DNA of 64,000 bases, taken from positions 9,546,223 to 9,610,222 of the forward strand of contig NC_134282.1 in assembly GCF_949628215.1 (NCBI RefSeq), in the 5' to 3' direction. The notes beneath the pieces were generated by a model. That model was not told the origin of the DNA. It did not search any database and was given only the letters and a program-made list of their open reading frames with translations. The stretch is from Phalacrocorax aristotelis. Lineage: Eukaryota; Chordata; Aves; Suliformes; Phalacrocoracidae. Positions 60,176 through 64,000 of the stretch are shown here, in pieces (the first letter of the stretch is position 1; the number at the start of each line of letters is the position of its first letter). A program made the position numbers and the translations under genes.

Positions 60176-63100
60176 CTGCAAACAGAGTGGAGGGGAGAAA
60201 GAAAAGGCTTACTATTGACTAGGCTTTTTATCTTTTAAAAAAAAAAAAAGAAAACATGGAGGCAGGGTGCAAAGAAAAGTTATTGGATGTAAGCTAGAGA
60301 TTATAACGTAAATATTCATTTCCATGATAGCTGCATCATTTACTTAGAAAGAGGTGATTTCATACTACAAAAAAAGACTTTTTAAGAAAATCTATATTCA
60401 GAATTTTCAATGCAACTGCAGAGAGTTTGGAGACAAAAGCTTAACTCCAACTATGATCACTCCCCACTCATGCTCCTAAGAGGTGGGGGTTTTGTGGTTT
60501 TTTTTCTTTTTTTGTTTAATTTAAAAAAAAACCACATCTGTTTCTGCGGTCCAGTTGGAAGCTTCACACCAGTCATACTACTGTTGACGAGCCAGTATTT
60601 GCTTTGCTTTTTTTAAACAGAAGTTGGGAAGTTATTTACTTGAAAGCATCCTTGGGTAACAGAGCTCTGCTTACCGAAGCATCTGCAGAAAAGCAAAACC
60701 CTTGGGAAAATTCAGGTTTTAGTCATATCTCAGCAGTAATACCTTGGTTACTTTTAAAAGATCAAGCTAGGAGCACGCACACACACGAGAAGCTGAGCTA
60801 TCTGCATATCTGCAGCGGGGAGAGAAACCTGGAGGCAGAGCAGACAGGAGGGGGTGGCAGCCACTATCCCCAGTTGCAATTAGTGACCAGACACGCCGAC
60901 CTCCAGTACATTCCCTCACCTCCCACAGACAACTTCTGTTTTATCACCCTACCACTTAAAGAGTAGCCACTGCAACTGCCAGCAGCTGCCTGACATACAA
61001 AGCAAACTTTTAATGGACTCTCAGACTTTGAAATCCACATACTTGTTGCACTGGAAATTTTCACCTCCGATGTAGAAACCTATCAGCTTAGACATCTTTT
61101 ACCTCTCCAGGTTTTATTTGCTGTTACTCTACCAGAGTTCTTGTATGTATACACATGGAAAAAAAATTAAATAATTTTCATGCACCCTTTTGTCACAAGC
61201 TCCACAAAGTCACATTTGTCGTCAGCACCACCTTCCAGGCATTACTAACACAGTAGCATAATACCCATCAGCAAAGCAAATACAACTTTGTTATTGATAT
61301 AGCTAATGTTAATACTTGCATGTATGATTTCATTAGTTATGTGCAACTGACTTTTCCAAGCATTCTCAAACCAGATGAGAAATATTTATTTTGATGTGAC
61401 AGTACAGATCTGAGTATTTAGAAAGGATAATGCCCATCACTCTACAAACACAGACAGACAGAGGGTCATGCAGCTGACAGTCTACAGGAGGCGTTCACTT
61501 AGATGGTCCAACACGTGTGCTCTAGAGAAACCCTGCTCTTCCGGGTGTAAAGGCGAGGGAGACTATTGGCATGTTGAAGGCAGTCTTCCTGAATATTCCC
61601 AACTGCCAATTGAGACAAACCACACTGGGAAAAAAGCAAACCATTCTGCTGGGGACAGCTGTTCCTAAGATTTCTTTAAGAGTTCAAGTCTAGTTGAGTT
61701 CTGCTGGTGTTACTAAGGTAAGCTTTTGATCAAATACAGTGTCTCTTGGGTATCCTGAGTCTCAGTGTTCCCAGACTGTCCTTTCTTGCCCTTCTAAAAA
61801 GTCTTCTTCAAAGAACTGAGATTTTAATAATGAAATAACAAGTTTTGGATTTGTTAGAACAGAACAAAATCTGTTTTAGCTGAAGCCTTAAAAATCTATG
61901 CAGTACAAAGATCAACAACTCCACAGGAAACCTACAGGGCCATTACATGTACAAGGAAAGGAAGTCTAATGTGCATATAGGTAGTCTCTCCATCTTACGA
62001 CCTACCTAAAAAGCTGAAGGGATCTGGTGAGAGACACAGCAGCAGCCAGGTAACAGCTACAACATGCTACATGTTATTTGCAGGAGCGAATACTGCTGTG
62101 CAAGGAGATATGCAAGGTGACGCTTAATATTAAACTGTCTGCCTGCCAACTTCCTCAGCCTCAAGAATCTAGAGAACATATACATACATCAGCCAAACTC
62201 GGGCAGCAAACCTACCTACTGCTTGGCTAACAGTGTGCAGAAAGGTGCCCAAGAAGGACGTTTTGGCCTTTGCCCAGCAATTACATCTCCCATCTTCAGT
62301 CTCACTGTACTTCTCCCAGAAAATCCACGAAGGATTTACCTAAGGATTGCTGTAGAGTTCCATGGCTAGCTAACTGGTTTCTAGCCATACATTTTTCAAC
62401 ACAGAAAAATATACAAGCTCTCCTATTGTTTTGGAGGGGTTTTATTTATGATTTTACTGAGGACCCTCACGGACCCTCTTCCAGTTTGGTGACAGGAAGT
62501 CATTAGCATAGTCAGAAATAAATGGGACAAAGAAAGGAACTTTGCTTCTAATATGCAAGGAAGTGAGAGAATATCATCTTACCATGACCCAAACACATTT
62601 CAGAAAATGAAAAATAAAAAAAGGATGAAGAAACAACCTTGATTTTGACTTACAGTAACTACACCACATTCAGAGGCTGGGGTGGCATTTACTAGGTGCT
62701 TGCTAACAGTGTTTCTGAACAACATTTGAAACCATATTGTGGTTAATTTGCATTACATCAAGGTAAACAGATGTTTGAATCCTGATGGACAGCAAACATC
62801 CTTAAGTGGCCAGATGCATACTGTAGTTTGTACACACATACACACTTAGAATTTCCAGCTTGCAAGAAAAGGTTTATCAAAAATTTTTTAGTTCAAATCA
62901 GCCTGTCTGTTTGACATTGTCTTTAGACAGAAGATGCACACAGTTCCATCTCAAGAATGTGTTCTGAAAGATGGGATGCATATGAATGCATGACATTGAC
63001 ATTTCAAGAAGGTATAAATCAAACTATTTTTGTGCAGTGACAATATACTACGACAGCAAATATAATCTAAAAGGCTCCAAAAAGCAATTTAAAGAATAGA

Positions 63101-64000
63101 TAAAGCATAATTGATAAAAGGCAATTTAAAAGACATACAGCAAAAGCAGGACTTGGTAGTACAACTACATCTTAAGAATATTTATTTAGGCTCCCTCTGA
63201 AAGAACAGGCCTCTAATATTCAAATAAAAAACATCTCAGGCTTGAAAACATTTTTGATAACATTAAAGACTTTACATTTAAAAGGCATCTAAAGAACTGG
63301 TTCTCTTTGAAGGGATGTAAATATGACTTCAGGAAACATAGACTAAAGGCTCCTAAAGGATATGACCGAAATAAATGCCTTGTGCCTCAAAGCTTCCCAG
63401 GAGGAGGCAGAAAAGCAAAACACACGGCCTGAACTGCTACACTGGCTATTCCCCCGAAAAATGAAAAGAAGATAGCTAAAGAAACGTAACGTTGTTTAAA
63501 AAAAAAAAAACCAAACTAAGGTATAAATCTAATGTATGCAATGCAAGATGTTTCTGTATTTTATGTATGAACACAACAGCTGTAGGTCACACAGCTAAAT
63601 TAACATTTGAGGCTTGCTATACGCATCTGAACTTCACAGAAAACCCCAGTCAGGTCTCACTTGGCTACATTCACTGAGGTATGTCCTGAAGTGAAATAAA
63701 GATATTGGAACTAATTTTCATGGCAGATACTGCTACAGTGTTTCTACTTAAAAAAATTTAAAAAAAAAAACAAGCAAACCCACACCAAACAAAAAACAAC
63801 CTTGGGGTTTTTCCCTATTGAAGGACATACCTCAAGAACTGCAGGTATATGGTTGGCTAGGTCAGGCTATTCTTTTCAACACCTCTCATTCATTTTGATA
63901 TAGCCCTGTAAGTAAGGAACGAGGGTAAAGCAGAAGAAGTGAACAAAAGGAGCAAAGAGGAAGAGGAAAGTGAATAAAGAGGACAAAAGGAGCAAAGGGG
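60176..64000 (-). other. ARHGEF26: ARHGEF26 intron, partial (runs off the window)
   Basis: Residues expected before AIFEV (the acidic, basic-rich stretch ahead of the DH domain) are not encoded here, so the preceding exon is beyond 64000. Contents are A/T-rich sequence, a T/G tract at 60485-60520 and a purine-rich repeat at the right edge. Confidence 0.75.
63915..64000 (+). repeat. Purine-rich imperfect tandem repeat at window edge
   Basis: ACAAAAGGAGCAAAG occurs at 63943 and again at 63983 (40-bp period) in a tract that is nearly all A and G. A third copy may continue past the window. Confidence 0.65.

Noticed and set aside
1..64000. CRISPR arrays, operons, riboswitches, tRNA or rRNA genes, complete retroviral genomes
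   Set aside because: None seen. The direct repeats present are isolated pairs or low-complexity tracts, and the LTR has no internal genes beside it.

Overview
The window is nuclear DNA of a bird. The evidence is vertebrate exon/intron structure with canonical GT-AG splice sites, three 3'-end fragments of CR1 retroposons (the dominant avian LINE), and a solo LTR of a type I recognise from avian endogenous retroviruses. No prokaryotic, phage or plasmid features and no CRISPR array are present. Most of the 64 kb is intron or intergenic DNA, and coding sequence makes up only about 2.6 kb.

Two conserved genes lie tail to tail, the same order I recall for mammals (human 3q25). From the left edge to about 9.07 kb on the + strand is the 3' part of DHX36, the DEAH-box G-quadruplex helicase: 11 coding exons (272-8421, 451 codons plus stop), running from the end of the second RecA domain through the winged-helix, HA2 and OB regions to the natural stop, followed by a 3' UTR. 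Its upstream exons lie outside the window. From the right edge back to about 14.5 kb on the - strand is the 3' part of ARHGEF26 (SGEF), a RhoG guanine nucleotide exchange factor. Ten coding exons (60175 down to 16629, 429 codons plus stop) encode the DH domain, PH domain, SH3 domain and a C-terminal ETNV PDZ ligand. The first coding exon(s), with the disordered N-terminus, lie beyond 64000. Every exon junction is in phase with the next, so both models are internally consistent.

Between the two gene ends (about 9.07-14.51 kb) there is no recognisable conserved protein gene. This interval holds a compact CpG island (about 9.85-10.18 kb) with a good splice donor at its edge, a nearby CCAAT / TATA-like / YY1 motif cluster (10.30-10.33 kb), the 580-bp solo LTR (10957-11536) and a 5'- and 3'-truncated CR1 copy (about 13.81-14.21 kb). 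The island looks like an orphan promoter, possibly of a non-coding RNA.

The ARHGEF26 introns (up to 16.2 kb) contain low-complexity G, T/G and A/T tracts, small tandem duplications, one short CR1 tail antisense to the gene, a GTAC-rich patch with two perfect hairpins (33.84-34.02 kb), a protein-like GC-rich patch at 46.4-46.57 kb, and a 208-codon open frame at 54.7-55.4 kb that I judge most likely fortuitous. I did not find a convincing new biological system. The most worthwhile leads are the orphan CpG island/promoter, the hairpin patch and the Pumilio-type sites in the ARHGEF26 3' UTR.
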